This document shows, in pieces, positions 30,849-40,170 of a DNA stretch of 64,000 nucleotides. A program made the translations under genes and the position numbers. This DNA is from Porphyridium purpureum. Lineage: Eukaryota; Rhodophyta; Bangiophyceae; Porphyridiales; Porphyridiaceae. Location of the stretch: assembly GCA_008690995.1 (NCBI GenBank), contig VRMN01000011.1, forward strand, positions 310,001-374,000. The letters run 5' to 3'. How positions within the stretch are numbered: position 1 is the first letter of the stretch; each line of letters opens with the position of its first letter. The notes below the pieces were generated by a model. The model was not told the origin of the DNA. It did no database searches and saw only the letters and a program-made list of their open reading frames with translations.

Positions 30849-30862
30849 GGGCGATGATACCA
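30849..30862 (-). other. primer-binding site of element 2
   Basis: TGGTATCATCGCCC on the minus strand follows the 5' LTR with no spacer. Its first eight bases, TGGTATCA, complement the CCA end of initiator tRNA-Met known from plants. The remaining bases do not match the plant tRNA, so the host tRNA must be checked. Confidence 0.6.
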
Positions 30863-31659
30863 CTTGGAATTTCTCCCTTTCTGCTTTGTAACCGAATCAA
30901 CAAAACCGGACCGCTTCACCGATAACAGGAACTGGAAACCGCCACACCCCGGAAACTGACAAACCGACGACGAACCGACACACCGAAACGAACGGAAGGA
31001 CAAGCAGGACAATCAGAGAAAAGTGGCTAGAAAGGAAGAGAGGACAGAAAATTCAACTTATAGGGGACTACGAGAGGGAGTGGACCGGTCTTGACAAGTG
31101 AAGGGTGATGGAAGGTACGTTTAAACCCCAGCTGCCTTTTTAAAAACACTCCAGACCGATATCCGCTCGCACAACACGCTAGCGTGCCTCTCCCGCAAAT
31201 CCAACCCAAGTCTTCCAACGACTGCCTCAATCCAACTAACCAATTCTCTTTTTATTCTATTTGCCCTTACCTCTTCTTCTACCTTGACCTGGAAATTCCT
31301 GGGAACCAGCTTGCCCCTTCGTCCTTTTATACCCTTCGTCCTTGCTCTTTCCAGCAAGGACGGGAGAACAAATTTCTCCAACAGGACGAATTTCCACCAC
31401 AGGTTTTGATTCGTTCCACAACTCGCAACCACAGCCGGCCACGTATCCGAAAAATGGCCGGGAAGGCGCGTCAAGAACGAATCCAGAAGCTTCGGCCGGC
31501 CTTTGACCTTTGCACAAGGTCACACAAAACGACAATGACAAACATTTCGCAGGTCCGAGATCATCACGCTTCTCGAACAATCTTTCATCATAGAACTTTC
31601 TAGGGTTTTGTACTCAAAACCCTACGGCGTCTCTCGGGGCGGAACCCTAAAATTCCACG
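30863..31659 (-). repeat. 5' LTR of element 2 (797 bp)
   Basis: Same length and apparently same sequence as the 3' LTR. It begins CGTGGAATTTTAGGG and ends AAATTCCAAG (minus strand). The TATA box lies at 31324-31331 and should start the genomic RNA. Confidence 0.93.
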
Positions 31660-31664
31660 GAAGC
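31660..31664. repeat. target-site duplication GAAGC (right copy)
   Basis: It matches 25894-25898 exactly and marks the other insertion border. Confidence 0.75.
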
Positions 31665-32154
31665 GGCTGCGAAATCGTGGCGTCCACTGTACCTCTGTCG
31701 CGAGGCGGATGTGTTTCCCAACGGACAACCGGTTTATCGGCGTGGCTGCTTGCGGCAACGCCGACTGTACGCCATGCGCGCATTGCGCGCCCTCTGAAAC
31801 GGACGCCTTTTAGTGCAGGATTTTGAGATGACAAAAGAATGCGGGCGGTGAAATCGAAACCGAATAGATGCGCCGAAGCCACGGATGAACCGAAACACGC
31901 TCGTGCAGACGTGCGCGTGCGTGCGTCTGAGGACGAGGGCGCGCGGAACGGCGGCGCGTGGTGATCACTGTGAAGGGCTGGTGGGTGCCATTGCGGACGC
32001 GGGACTACACGAGAAAACACAAGACGGAGGGAGGGAGAAGGGGAGTGCGAGGAGGGAGCAGATCGGGTCTGGTCTGGAGGGGCTTGTCGCTTTCGGCGAA
32101 ATCTCGGGGAACGCGGCGTGTGTTTGCGTGAGTGATTGGCGCCGGTGAGTGTGG
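31665..32154. promoter_or_regulatory. TOM40 promoter and displaced DUF726 promoter
   Basis: Before the insertion this was the divergent promoter between the DUF726 gene (-) and TOM40 (+). A GGTACAG motif facing the minus strand (31687-31693) sits just outside the element, and a weaker GTACAGT copy lies at about 31764-31770. GGTGAGTG at 32145-32152 looks like a splice donor next to the TOM40 ATG, without a matching acceptor that I could place. Confidence 0.45.
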
Positions 32155-33150
32155 ATGGGTGCGTATCAGTCAACAGTGCGGTGCGACGCGGTGGATGCGG
32201 ACGCCGATCGCATCAAAGATGCGATCCTCAAGGCGACGACGAGTAGCGAGGGCGATGGGGACGCGTCGACTTCATCGCCTTCCGGCACGTGGTGGTGGAA
32301 TAGGTTTAAGCGAACGCCGTTGCCAAACCCCGGGTCGTACGAGGAGCTGAATCTTGAGGCTACCATGGTGCTCCGGCCGAACGTGTTTGACGGGTTCCAG
32401 TTTAATGTGAATCTACCCGTCTCTCAAGTGTTTCAAGTGGGACACGCGTGGACTCTCCCCGCTGCCTCGCTCCCGAACGGTGAGTCTGCCGCAGGGTACG
32501 CCTTCTCGGCGAACTACTACTCCAACCAACTGGTGCTCATGAGCCGCGTGGAGCCCTCCGGCAGGGTCAACGGGAGAATATTTATCAATCACACACCGTC
32601 GCTCACCAGCAAGATCATGGCGGATGTTAGTCCTGAGCCGCACAGCGGGAAGGGCACATGGGATCTCGACTACCGTGGTACCGACTCGTGCGCCCAGCTG
32701 AAGCTCGGCAACGGCGGCATCGTGGGTGTTTCCTACCTACAGAGCATCACCCCGACCATTTCGCTCGGAGGCGAGGGCTTCTATCAGGGCAAGAATCGGT
32801 TCTCGGCGCTTACGGCCGCAGTCAAGTACGCGTCCAAATCGGATGTCGCATCTTTCACCGTCGCGTCCTACGGGCCGGTCATCGTCTCGTTCGTTCGCAA
32901 AGTGTCGGCTCGGTGCGCACTGGCCTGCGAGATGTTCTGGGACTCGCGGTCGCGCGAGTCGCTGTGCACGGTCGGATACAAGTACGATCTCAATAAGGCG
33001 TCGCTCATCGGACAATTTGACTCGAACGGCAGAGTTGCCGCATATGTGGAAGAAAAGCTCAACCCGGGGCTGAGCCTTCTGCTATCCGGTGAATTGGATC
33101 ACGCAAAGGGCGATTATCGGTTTGGGTTTGGACTTCAAATCGGTCAGTGA
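32155..33150 (+). CDS. TOM40: mitochondrial import receptor TOM40
   Basis: Channel-forming beta-barrel of the outer mitochondrial membrane translocase. The 331-residue product begins with a hydrophilic leader and WWWNRFKRTPLPNPGSYEELN, followed by alternating strands. FDGFQFNVNLPVSQVFQVGHAW and YAFSANYYSNQLVLMSRV match the opening of the Tom40 barrel, and GRVNGRIF and KGTWDLDYRG follow in the usual order. It ends GDYRFGFGLQIGQ, a Tom40-type terminal strand. VDAC porins are also in this fold superfamily, but the leader and these stretches favour TOM40. The frame opens two codons earlier at GTG. It is convergent with the CobW gene. Confidence 0.88.
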   Translation: MGAYQSTVRCDAVDADADRIKDAILKATTSSEGDGDASTSSPSGTWWWNRFKRTPLPNPGSYEELNLEATMVLRPNVFDGFQFNVNLPVSQVFQVGHAWTLPAASLPNGESAAGYAFSANYYSNQLVLMSRVEPSGRVNGRIFINHTPSLTSKIMADVSPEPHSGKGTWDLDYRGTDSCAQLKLGNGGIVGVSYLQSITPTISLGGEGFYQGKNRFSALTAAVKYASKSDVASFTVASYGPVIVSFVRKVSARCALACEMFWDSRSRESLCTVGYKYDLNKASLIGQFDSNGRVAAYVEEKLNPGLSLLLSGELDHAKGDYRFGFGLQIGQ

Positions 33151-33431
33151 GCGCGCTTGGCAACCGGCGGGAAGAAAATGCCGCGGCGAATCCGTGGGAG
33201 CGGATGCTTGTTTTGTACTATGTAGGACAGCGAGAGATAAAGGCACTAAACGCAGGACTGTCAGGAACGCCGTGCGAGCAAGAGCGAACAGTGGAAGATC
33301 ACCTGTCAAATAAGGCACGTGGGCATGCGGCACGAAGTCAGGCGCAAATAAATACTTTCAAACCATCAACACAGCAACACAATACATGCGCAAAACTGCG
33401 CTTTCTCTGCCCCATGCGGCGAACGCTAATA

Positions 33432-34961
33432 TCAGCGTGGTTCCTTGTCCGACCTTTTCGGCTTCTTCCTTGAAGCCGCTGCGTTCTCGTGGTCGCAGCC
33501 GTGCTTACATTTGTGTGCGTGCTCCGTGTGACCGTCATCTTGCGTCTCATTGGCCACTTCTTTTTGTTCAGTCTCATGTGCACGATGATTACCGGCTTCA
33601 TTGTCTTCTTTGCCATTTCCATGGCCATTTTCATGGCCGCCTTCATGGCCGCCTTCATGGCCGCCTTCATGCTCGTCTTCATGGTCGTCTTCATCATCCT
33701 CATCGTCCACCCAAGGATCAAAGTCATCCTTGTATGTTTTCCAGACCGACTCTCCCAGCGCAAATTCTTCGTCCGTCAACAGGCAACTGTCCAACATGGC
33801 TTCGACCTCGGCTCGCCGAAGATCCTTCCCGATGATCACGATCTCCTGCCGCCGATCGCCAATACCATCCAAAAATTCTGCGTTTACGGCTGCTGTACTG
33901 TATTCTGTTTCCCAGACCGCGCGGTTCATACATGCAAACCATGCTCCGCCTGGATTGATGGTAGCCAGCGCGCCGGCCTGGCTCAGATCACCATACATAT
34001 CATTTCGAGAGGCAAGCCAAATAAAGCCCTTTGACCGAACGACATGCGCAGCCATGTCCCGAGAGGTCATCTTCTCCAGCACGTCCAGCAGTCTCTCCGG
34101 GTGGAACGGGCGCCTGCGTCGGTACACAAACGACGAAATGCCGTACTCCTCTGTCTCCGGAACCTTTTGCGAGTCGGGCTCCTTTAGCGATTGGAGCCAG
34201 CCTGGTGCAGCCTGTGCCTCCTCGAACGAAAAGCGGCCGGTGTTTAGCACCTGTTCGAGCGGAATCCGACTGTAGCTGGTCTTCAAAATCAGTGCTTTCG
34301 AATTGAGTTTGCGCACGATCTTTTCAAGCTGAGCCACTGCTTCCGGGGACACTTGATCAATCTTGTTGATTACAACCACATTTGCAAACTCGATTTGGTC
34401 AATAAGTAGGAAGGCGATATTCTGGTCGTCGCGCTCGTCGGTGTCTTTCCATCGATCACTGGCCATCTCTTCTGTCGTGCTATCCATTGGAAAATTCACC
34501 GCATCGACGACAGTGATCAGGCAATCCAACTTGGCAAGCTCTGCAAGAGGTACGAATTCGCCTGGAGTCTCGGGGAGTTCCACCTCCATCGTAAACGACT
34601 CGGCAACGCCCAGGGGCTCTGCTACGCCTGTCGATTCAATCATAATGTAGTCATACTTCTTTGAGAGCGCCAAGTCCCGGATCTGGACCAACAACTCGTC
34701 CCTGAGCGTGCAACAAATGCAGCCGTTCTGCATCTCGATCATCTTCTCAATGCCGTGTCCTCGGTCGCGGCTGACCAAATGCGCGTCGACATTCAGCTCT
34801 GCCATATCATTCACGACCACGGCCACTTTCATGCCGTGCTGGTTCTGCAAGACATGCTTGAGCAGCGTCGTCTTCCCGCTCCCCAGGAACCCCGACAACA
34901 CGCTCACCGGAATCTGCGCCGCTTCCCCACCAGGGCCACCCTCTCCGCGCACGCTTCCCAT
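33432..34961 (-). CDS. COG0523/CobW-family GTPase with His-rich tail (metal chaperone, ZNG1/CBWD-like)
   Basis: A G3E-class P-loop GTPase of the family that includes eukaryotic zinc transferases. Motifs visible in 509 residues: Walker A GFLGSGKT (24-31), metal-binding CICC (81-84), ESTGVAEP and the base-specificity NKID. The CobW C-terminal domain (about 280-410) includes VYRRRRPFHPERL and a WLASRN segment. Beyond it lies an unusual tail of about 85 residues, acidic then His-rich, with tandem EGGH units (12-base DNA repeat near 33635-33675) and HAHKCKHGCDH, which could hold zinc or another metal. The partner protein cannot be read from the sequence. It is divergent from the Na+/H+ antiporter. 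Confidence 0.9.
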   Translation of the reverse strand: MGSVRGEGGPGGEAAQIPVSVLSGFLGSGKTTLLKHVLQNQHGMKVAVVVNDMAELNVDAHLVSRDRGHGIEKMIEMQNGCICCTLRDELLVQIRDLALSKKYDYIMIESTGVAEPLGVAESFTMEVELPETPGEFVPLAELAKLDCLITVVDAVNFPMDSTTEEMASDRWKDTDERDDQNIAFLLIDQIEFANVVVINKIDQVSPEAVAQLEKIVRKLNSKALILKTSYSRIPLEQVLNTGRFSFEEAQAAPGWLQSLKEPDSQKVPETEEYGISSFVYRRRRPFHPERLLDVLEKMTSRDMAAHVVRSKGFIWLASRNDMYGDLSQAGALATINPGGAWFACMNRAVWETEYSTAAVNAEFLDGIGDRRQEIVIIGKDLRRAEVEAMLDSCLLTDEEFALGESVWKTYKDDFDPWVDDEDDEDDHEDEHEGGHEGGHEGGHENGHGNGKEDNEAGNHRAHETEQKEVANETQDDGHTEHAHKCKHGCDHENAAASRKKPKRSDKEPR

Positions 34962-35535
34962 GGTCCCTCCACCGCCCTTCTCACATCCACTTCAACCGGG
35001 TCTCCAGCATGCAGCGACGCACGCTCGCCCGCGCAGCACATGTCATGTCTGCGTCACGCCGTGTGTCGCCGGCAACCCCGCGGAACCGCACCCACTTCGC
35101 ACCGGCCCTGGCTGTACCTTATTCACTGCAGCTGTACCCTCCAGTGTCTCTTGTTTCCTGAGCGCGAGCGCGCGCGAATGCCAGTGGTGGCTGGTGCAGC
35201 CGGCACCGACGCAGACGCAGTGCGCGCAACTGCCATAATGCGTGCGGGTGCGACGCTCGGCCGCACCGGGTCGGTGTCGGCCTGCGATCGGCCTGCCCGG
35301 CCCGTTCGGCGCGCATTGTGCTGATGGTGATTATTTGAATCCAGAAGGTTGGAGACCACGCCGTGCCGAACGGCCCTGACGGTCCGGCTCTGTTCGGCTG
35401 TTTGTGCTGGACTGAGCATGTGTGCCGCCGTGTGCAAGGCAAGCGACAGACAATTTGAAAATTCAGAGCGCACAACATGGGCAGGTGAGGAACATGTGCC
35501 TCTTGACATAAAGTTCTCATGAACAAGCGTGCGCC
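34962..35535. promoter_or_regulatory. divergent promoter, CobW GTPase / antiporter
   Basis: Two GGTACAG motifs in the CobW direction lie at 35112-35118 and 35132-35138, exactly 20 bp apart (about two helical turns), some 150-175 bp before the CobW ATG. No equivalent copy faces the antiporter. Confidence 0.5.
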
Positions 35536-37926
35536 ATGGATGGGTATAAAAGAAAGCCTGCGGTGGCGTCAGAGGCGGTCATGACGACGCAACGGAAGGA
35601 GACTCGAGCCATCGCACGGAACATCGAGGAAGAAGGACGCGCAAGATTTGGCGTGAGACGAGAAGCAACTTTTAGTCTGCGGCACAGACACCGCTGCACG
35701 CTGGCGACGCTCCCGCGGTCGAACTGGGACATCATGGCCATGGACGCCGAGGAAATGGCATCTTTCATGCCGACGTCCATGACAAGCGTGGGGATCATTT
35801 TTTGCGTGATTTTCAACATTTTGGTGTTTGTGCGCTGGCTGAATACGCGATACTTGAAGCTACCAGGACCCGTGATAGTGTCGCTTGCTTCCATGCTAGC
35901 CGCGACCATTGCGTATATTGTGGTCGTGCTTGGGAAGGGACTGGCTGCTAGAACGGCGGCTGGCGCAGGCAGCGAGGCAGAAAATCTTCTGACCGCGCCA
36001 GACCACAACTTGCTCCTTGGTACTTTTCGTACCATCCACACCGGTTTTTCGTTCATGGTCTTGCGCTGGATGCTGGGGCTCGTTATCTTTGCCGACGCAA
36101 GCGAGACCATTATTCACGATTTCTATTCTGTGCGTACGCCCATTTGCGTCTTGGCCACCTTCACGACGTTTCTGAACGCCATTATTATCATGATTTTGAC
36201 GTACTCGCTCACGTACTTTTTTCTGCCAGTAAGCTGGACGTCCTGCTTCCTATTCGGCGCGCTGATAAGCCCCACAGATCCTCTCTCTGTACTGGGTGTT
36301 ATCCGAACGCCTGAAGCGCGCGAACGCGTTCCTAGGTCCGTGTCGGGTATGATTGCAGGCGAGGCGCTGTTCAACGATGTCGTCGGGGTGGTGCTTTTTG
36401 AGCTCGGATGCGTTATCGTCGAGAGACAGCACAGCGCTGAGGCCATCAACTCGGTGCACCCGCTCGCCATGTCCGTCGTAAAGACGTGCTCGCTCCAGCT
36501 GGGCTTGGGTGTTGTGATTGGCACGACCATGGCGTACTTTATCTACTTGGTGCTCGCGCAACGCAGCGGCTCGCCTACGCTTGACGTGAGCTTGACCATT
36601 GTCGCCGTGATCAATGTGAACGCTGCTTGCACCTTGTTCGGCGGGAGCATTCCGCTTGCAAATGTCATTGCGGGGCTCCTCATAGGAAATCACGGAAAGA
36701 TGTTTGCCATGTCGAAGAAGACTGCTGTGTGCTTTCACTGGATTTGGCGTTTCATTGGTGACACAATCAATGCGTTCATGTATGTGGCCATTGGGTTCGA
36801 GTCGTACAACTGGCTCGTACTGTGGCAGGCGTTTGGTATCCGAGGTCTGGTGCCCGTCTTTGCGCTGGTGCTATTCTCCGTCCCTGCGCGTTTCCTGGCC
36901 ATCCGCACCTCTTTATGGGTGTTTGCGTACACGGACGGCACGCTGCTGCTTATGAACGAGGACGCCTGTGTGCAAGGTCTCATGGCGTGGTCTGGTATTC
37001 GAGGCGCGATTTCAATTGCAATGGTACTAGCTCTTCCCGAGGTTGTTGCGCGAAGCGACCGCGGCGTGCTGTTTCTGCTTACGTACTCGGTTGTATTGTT
37101 TGGGCTCTCAGTGCAGGGACTGACATTCCCGCTGCTTCTTGAGCGCATGGATTTGTCAAGATACGAATCACTTGTGGACCCTTGTGAGGAGCAAAGTATG
37201 CTTCCACTGCCGTCTCCGACCGAGCTACTTAGGACCCTGTCCACGCCGTCCGTATCCTTTAGTGACAGTGAGACAAACCCACTTCTCGGCGAGAGTACGT
37301 GGTCCGGTGCATCAGAGTATACTGAGGCTTGTCGCCAGAATCGCTGGAGCCGGCTCGTGTGCCCCACTGTGCCAGCAGAGCATGCGGGCGAGACGAGCTC
37401 CACTTCTGCCAAGACCAAGAACCGGCCGAAGAAATTTGGGACCGGCGGACGCAGGAACGGGCGCCCGTGCAGCGATACGATCAACAGTGTTAATTTGTTC
37501 GGAGGTGGCTCCGAGCTCGGCTCGCCCTTGGTATCACAGTGGTACTGCAGTGACGACCAGCTGAGCGGATGCGACGAAGAGCAGGTTTTGCAAAATGAGA
37601 ATAACGATCCCAATTCGGGTGCTATCAAGAAGCGTCTGGCTGGCGCCATGCGTGATGTGTCCAGCAGTACCATCGGACAAACACCACCGTCGCATTTGAC
37701 ACCCGTGATGAACGCAGATGTCGGTGATATGGAGTCGCCCTTGATGAAATTGCTGGGTACAGGGCACCGCGGGCCCAAAACATCATCTTGTTCAGACCAT
37801 TCCAAGCGGCCGACGGGCGCCATTGCCGTGCCATTGTTTCCGGATCTAACTTCTGAGGACTTGGAAATTATGGAATCCCCGGATGCAGCGAAGGCGCATT
37901 CGGGTGAGAGACCACCACGGAAGTAG
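35536..37926 (+). CDS. CPA1-family Na+/H+ antiporter
   Basis: A cation/proton exchanger of the plasma membrane or an endomembrane. The 796-residue ORF has about 12 hydrophobic spans (residues about 80-535). The family signatures include ALISPTDPLSVLGVI and GEALFNDVVGVVLFE, which contains the ND pair of the ion site, and a late WSGIRGAISIAMVLALP segment with the conserved Arg. A soluble Ser/Gly-rich tail of about 250 residues follows. Start choice is uncertain: the first ATG overlaps a TATA-like TATAAAAG (35545-35552), and internal ATGs at 35581 and 35734 exist. MAMDAEEMASF, from 35734, would lead directly into the first span. Confidence 0.87.
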   Translation: MDGYKRKPAVASEAVMTTQRKETRAIARNIEEEGRARFGVRREATFSLRHRHRCTLATLPRSNWDIMAMDAEEMASFMPTSMTSVGIIFCVIFNILVFVRWLNTRYLKLPGPVIVSLASMLAATIAYIVVVLGKGLAARTAAGAGSEAENLLTAPDHNLLLGTFRTIHTGFSFMVLRWMLGLVIFADASETIIHDFYSVRTPICVLATFTTFLNAIIIMILTYSLTYFFLPVSWTSCFLFGALISPTDPLSVLGVIRTPEARERVPRSVSGMIAGEALFNDVVGVVLFELGCVIVERQHSAEAINSVHPLAMSVVKTCSLQLGLGVVIGTTMAYFIYLVLAQRSGSPTLDVSLTIVAVINVNAACTLFGGSIPLANVIAGLLIGNHGKMFAMSKKTAVCFHWIWRFIGDTINAFMYVAIGFESYNWLVLWQAFGIRGLVPVFALVLFSVPARFLAIRTSLWVFAYTDGTLLLMNEDACVQGLMAWSGIRGAISIAMVLALPEVVARSDRGVLFLLTYSVVLFGLSVQGLTFPLLLERMDLSRYESLVDPCEEQSMLPLPSPTELLRTLSTPSVSFSDSETNPLLGESTWSGASEYTEACRQNRWSRLVCPTVPAEHAGETSSTSAKTKNRPKKFGTGGRRNGRPCSDTINSVNLFGGGSELGSPLVSQWYCSDDQLSGCDEEQVLQNENNDPNSGAIKKRLAGAMRDVSSSTIGQTPPSHLTPVMNADVGDMESPLMKLLGTGHRGPKTSSCSDHSKRPTGAIAVPLFPDLTSEDLEIMESPDAAKAHSGERPPRK

Positions 37927-38683
37927 TATAGTCCTTCGCCCAGCCACGATGATTATCTTGCGGCGTGTGTTGGCTCGTCCTCGGGGTGGGCCCCAGAATA
38001 CGGTAGTGCCTCACGCCATGAGCCAATATCCTCGTGCTCGGCGCGTGTGGTCCAACTTTTACTGTACTCCAGCTTGTGCCAACTGCAATACCAATCAATT
38101 GTAATTCCTCTACCCGTTACATCTCCAGTCCCCTCGAGTCTGTGCTTGTTCGAACCTGTTTCTATCGCCAAGGCACCGGACAGAGCATGTCCCTCATCCA
38201 CACTTGCGCATGCCAAAGCAGGAACGATCGTCTGGTGGGTCCGCGCCACAACAGAGCCGTGGTGCTGAAACCAAGCCGTGTCCAGGTTAATACAATAGAG
38301 AGTCCGTCTGTGAGGCTGAGGGTGCGTCTGCATTTCAAGCCCTATAGTCCGAGGTGCACCCTCAAGATCACCCCGATGCCACTCAATCCGAACACGTCGG
38401 AAGAGCTCTGCAAAGGTCCGCTCCCGAAGAAGACGTCAAAGAGCCGATGATCATGGCTGGGATACCGAAGCGCACCGCCGTGATAGAGCTGATCGAGCCA
38501 AATTTGATACAGATTTTAGCGATGCTGGTGTGAGGCACAGATAGTTTCCACGTTTCGCTAAATGAAGTATCCCAACCGCCACGCTAGTCGCTCGCCCAAA
38601 CGCGGATTCCCAGCGCGCTGACCACACAGACATACACACACACACACACACACCCACAGATACCGGAGAAGCGCTGGAGTCCT
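37927..38683. other. intergenic between convergent antiporter and eS30 genes
   Basis: 757 bp with no supported gene. A frame of about 138 codons starts at GTG and shows no domain. A CTGTAC core occurs at about 38059. A short AC microsatellite lies at 38634-38653. Confidence 0.45.
38634..38653. repeat. (AC)10 microsatellite
   Basis: Uninterrupted dinucleotide repeat, just downstream of the eS30 stop. Confidence 0.9.
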
Positions 38684-38872
38684 TTACTTCTGGTTCGAGT
38701 TCGGACTTCTCTTCTTCCCGGGGCCCACCACCACGTTCACGAATCGCTGGTTGTACTTCAACCTCTTGAACGCGCGGCCCTTCGGCAGCTTGCTCTTTTC
38801 CTGCTTCGCCACTTTCGGAGTCTGTCCTCGCACCTTACCGGCGCGCGCCAACGAGCCGTGCACCTTGCCCAT
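38684..38872 (-). CDS. RPS30: 40S ribosomal protein eS30
   Basis: A small-subunit ribosomal protein of 62 residues: [20 protein letters not shown] opens the canonical eS30 sequence, followed by [16 protein letters not shown]. It starts directly at the mature protein, as in yeast and plants, with no ubiquitin-like FUBI domain. A GTG 15 bases upstream is not a credible start. It is divergently paired with eS25, which suggests coordinated expression of two small-subunit proteins. Confidence 0.96.
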   Translation of the reverse strand: MGKVHGSLARAGKVRGQTPKVAKQEKSKLPKGRAFKRLKYNQRFVNVVVGPGKKRSPNSNQK

Positions 38873-39356
38873 CGCGTCCCTTCTCACGCAACCTCACCCC
38901 TTCCGCACGCGTCCACCTCTCCGACTATCGCCTTCCTCCTTCCCGTCACTCCCGGTACCGTGTCCCTCCTACAGTCCTCTAGCGCGGCAGCCCTGTTCTT
39001 CTACCAAAATGACAGGAAGGCTGCGCGGCACGTTTCCGTCCTCCGCTCCCGACGCCGCCGACTTGTGAAACGTCTTACCCTAACAGTGGAACAGGACGTT
39101 CACTGTACACTACAGGCTCGAACACGAACGTTTGCAGGGGCCCTCGATCTAACCGAGGCGGTCGGTTAGATTGGAGGTTGGTAGCACGCTGGGGGTCTGC
39201 CGGCGGTGGGTGTACTGGTGGTTTCCAACCAAAGTGGGTTGTTTTGATGACAAGGTGACGGCGGCTGGATGCACTTAAAGAGAGGGATGAAGGCGTCGTT
39301 GGTCTGCGCGGGGGAGGGGGAGGGGAGAAGCGGGCTGCAGGTCGAACTGGGGAAAG
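38873..39356. promoter_or_regulatory. bidirectional ribosomal-protein promoter (eS30 / eS25)
   Basis: 484 bp between the two ATGs. It holds a perfect 10-bp inverted repeat with a 5-base centre (ATCTAACCGA GGCGG TCGGTTAGAT, 39147-39171). A TGTACAGT motif faces eS30 (core at 39103-39108), and another CCCTAAC lies nearby. The symmetric site midway between two ribosomal genes could bind a dimeric regulator. Confidence 0.5.
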
Positions 39357-39686
39357 ATGGCGCCGCAGCCGCAGAAGAGCAAGGAGCAGAAGGCTGCCGC
39401 GGCTGCTGCGCAGTCGAAGAAGGGCGGGAAGAAAAAGAAGTGGTCCAAGGGAAAGGTAAAGGAGAAGAGCGCGAACCTCGTGCTCTTTGACGAGGAGACG
39501 TACGACAAGTTGTACAAGGAAGCACCCAAGTGGAAGCTGATTACGCCGTCTATTCTGTCAGAGCGCCTGCGCATCAACGGTTCGCTCGCGAGGAGAGCGA
39601 TCAAGGAGCTCATGGCCAAGGACGAGATCCGTCTCGTCTCGGCGCACCACGGGCAGTTGATTTACACAAGATCCACCAATGTGTAG
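39357..39686 (+). CDS. RPS25: 40S ribosomal protein eS25
   Basis: A small-subunit protein near the head of the 40S particle. The 109 residues begin with a Lys/Ala-rich tail ([17 protein letters not shown]), then the winged-helix core: [41 protein letters not shown] and GQLIYTR near the end. Length and sequence match eS25 throughout. The ATG is the only one in frame near the start. Confidence 0.96.
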   Translation: MAPQPQKSKEQKAAAAAAQSKKGGKKKKWSKGKVKEKSANLVLFDEETYDKLYKEAPKWKLITPSILSERLRINGSLARRAIKELMAKDEIRLVSAHHGQLIYTRSTNV

Positions 39687-40170
39687 GGTCGACAACCACG
39701 CGCGTTGACACTGTTGGGTGCCAGTGAGCTTTATGTTTCACTTTGGTATGAGCATGTTCGCGGGGAACGGAGACGTGCGAAGCCTGGCTGTAGCGAGGGG
39801 CTTGAACACCCGGACAAGGAAGTTGCCGGATTCCTGGTGCACGAAAGCTGTTGAAGTATGTCGTCGCATCAGTTGTTCTGGAAGCTGAAATCGGAAGTGG
39901 AGCGGGACGACCATGTGTTTCGAATCCGAATGGGTGAAGACGTGGATCCGGGCCGTTCTATATCGAGACGGGAAACTGTGGCCCAGTCTAAGTGCGTGCA
40001 CCTCAAGTCGTGGGTACCAGTGTAGTCGCCGTGTATGTCGACAAGTAAATTTTCTTCTTTAAATCTACCCACTGTCCATCGTGTTGGTTAAGATCGTCAC
40101 GCGAGTGCAACAGTAGCGCAATAGTGCAGGCGCAACTTGCAGAAGCGAAAAAAATTCTCGCGCGGCACTG
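39687..40170 (+). other. intergenic, eS25 3' end and PRP40-like upstream region
   Basis: 484 bp without a supported gene. A GGTACCAG (40013-40020) is one insertion away from the GGTACAG motif, and the stretch before the ATG is AT-rich. Confidence 0.35.

Larger units (their letters stand above)
25899..31659 (-). mobile_element. complete LTR retrotransposon (element 2, 5761 bp)
   Basis: It comprises two 797-bp LTRs, separate gag and pol frames, a primer-binding site directly next to the 5' LTR, a polypurine tract directly next to the 3' LTR, and a 5-bp target duplication. Both LTRs give identical translations across their length and both frames are intact, so insertion was recent and the element may be active. 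Domain order in pol is protease, integrase, reverse transcriptase, RNase H (Copia order). Gag and protease look more Gypsy-like. Confidence 0.95.

Noticed and set aside
36735-37823. 362-codon frame antisense to the Na+/H+ antiporter
   Set aside because: Shadow of the real gene; low-complexity translation without any recognised motif.
38034-38450. 138-codon frame between the antiporter and eS30 genes
   Set aside because: Starts at GTG, no domain, located in a convergent 3' region.
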